Shown here in pieces: positions 41,533-41,537 of a stretch of DNA of 41,537 nucleotides. The position numbers were made by a program, and so were the translations under genes. This DNA comes from JBAXQQ01 sp037131695 (GTDB lineage Bacteria; Armatimonadota; Hebobacteria; CAIYQO01), in NCBI GenBank assembly GCA_964638715.1, contig CAZWZF010000044.1, positions 1-41,537 on the forward strand, in the 5' to 3' direction. The notes beneath the pieces are model-generated. The model did not search any database, had not been told where the DNA came from, and saw nothing but the letters and a program-made list of their open reading frames with translations. Within the stretch, counting starts at the first letter, position 1, and each line of letters opens with the position of its first letter.

Positions 41533-41537
41533 TTTCT

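Noticed and set aside
1..41537. A DGR reverse transcriptase or template repeat within the window
   Set aside because: No protein has reverse-transcriptase motifs, and no spacer contains an AAC-rich sequence matching the fixed blocks of the variable regions. If the DGR exists, its core lies elsewhere.
1..41537. CRISPR arrays, tRNA or rRNA genes, transposases or integrases
   Set aside because: None was seen. The direct repeats present are a gene duplication, a coding tandem repeat and short spacer repeats.

Overview
All 29 credible genes lie on the minus strand, so the window is transcribed right to left. Coding DNA is moderately AT-rich and the spacers are very AT-rich. Signal peptides, a lipobox, LPP20/CsgG/FlgT-type secreted proteins, a SPOR domain and two muralytic amidases point to a diderm (Gram-negative-type) bacterium. 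Seven Ser/Thr kinases, SUMF1/FGE-type domains, PEGA repeats, a caspase-like protease and an H-X9-DG pseudopilin-like domain suit an uncultivated PVC- or Armatimonadota-like lineage. No phylogenetic marker is present, so this placement is inference.

Layout. (1) 1-6536 is an ECF sigma/anti-sigma pair followed by secreted LPP20, FlgT, SUMF1 and CsgG-like proteins. (2) 6613-9161 holds three small secreted proteins, two of which share an unrecognised domain. (3) 9727-28221 is a signalling island: protease-SUMF1, zinc-ribbon/GspG-like protein, kinase-YARHG plus amidase_3, FHA-FHA-ABC transporter, four closely related kinases with different C-terminal modules, a PP2C phosphatase, and kinase-SPOR plus amidase_2. 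(4) 28299-32054 is a giant caspase-CsgG-PEGA-SUMF1-SUMF1 protein. (5) 32399-41496 holds a zinc-ribbon membrane protein, a lipoprotein with a QQAA repeat tract, a secreted protein, another kinase, a modular lipase-like hydrolase and an FG-GAP-like protein.

Two systems stand out. First, five SUMF1 domains (two kinases, a trypsin-like protease, and both domains of the caspase protein) end in segments with the codon signature of diversity-generating retroelement (DGR) variable regions. By my hand count 105 of 108 variable codons are NNY, set between fixed blocks. No reverse transcriptase or template repeat is visible here, so these would be remote targets. Second, six promoters share the form GGAAC-N18-NACWTA, including one for the anti-sigma gene and others for secreted or membrane proteins. 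This looks like the regulon of the ECF sigma factor encoded here.

Working model (inference): kinases with interchangeable extracytoplasmic sensors, one PP2C phosphatase and an FHA-gated ABC exporter form a phospho-signalling network tied to the cell wall. Some of its sensors, and two associated proteases, carry hypervariable ligand-binding tips.
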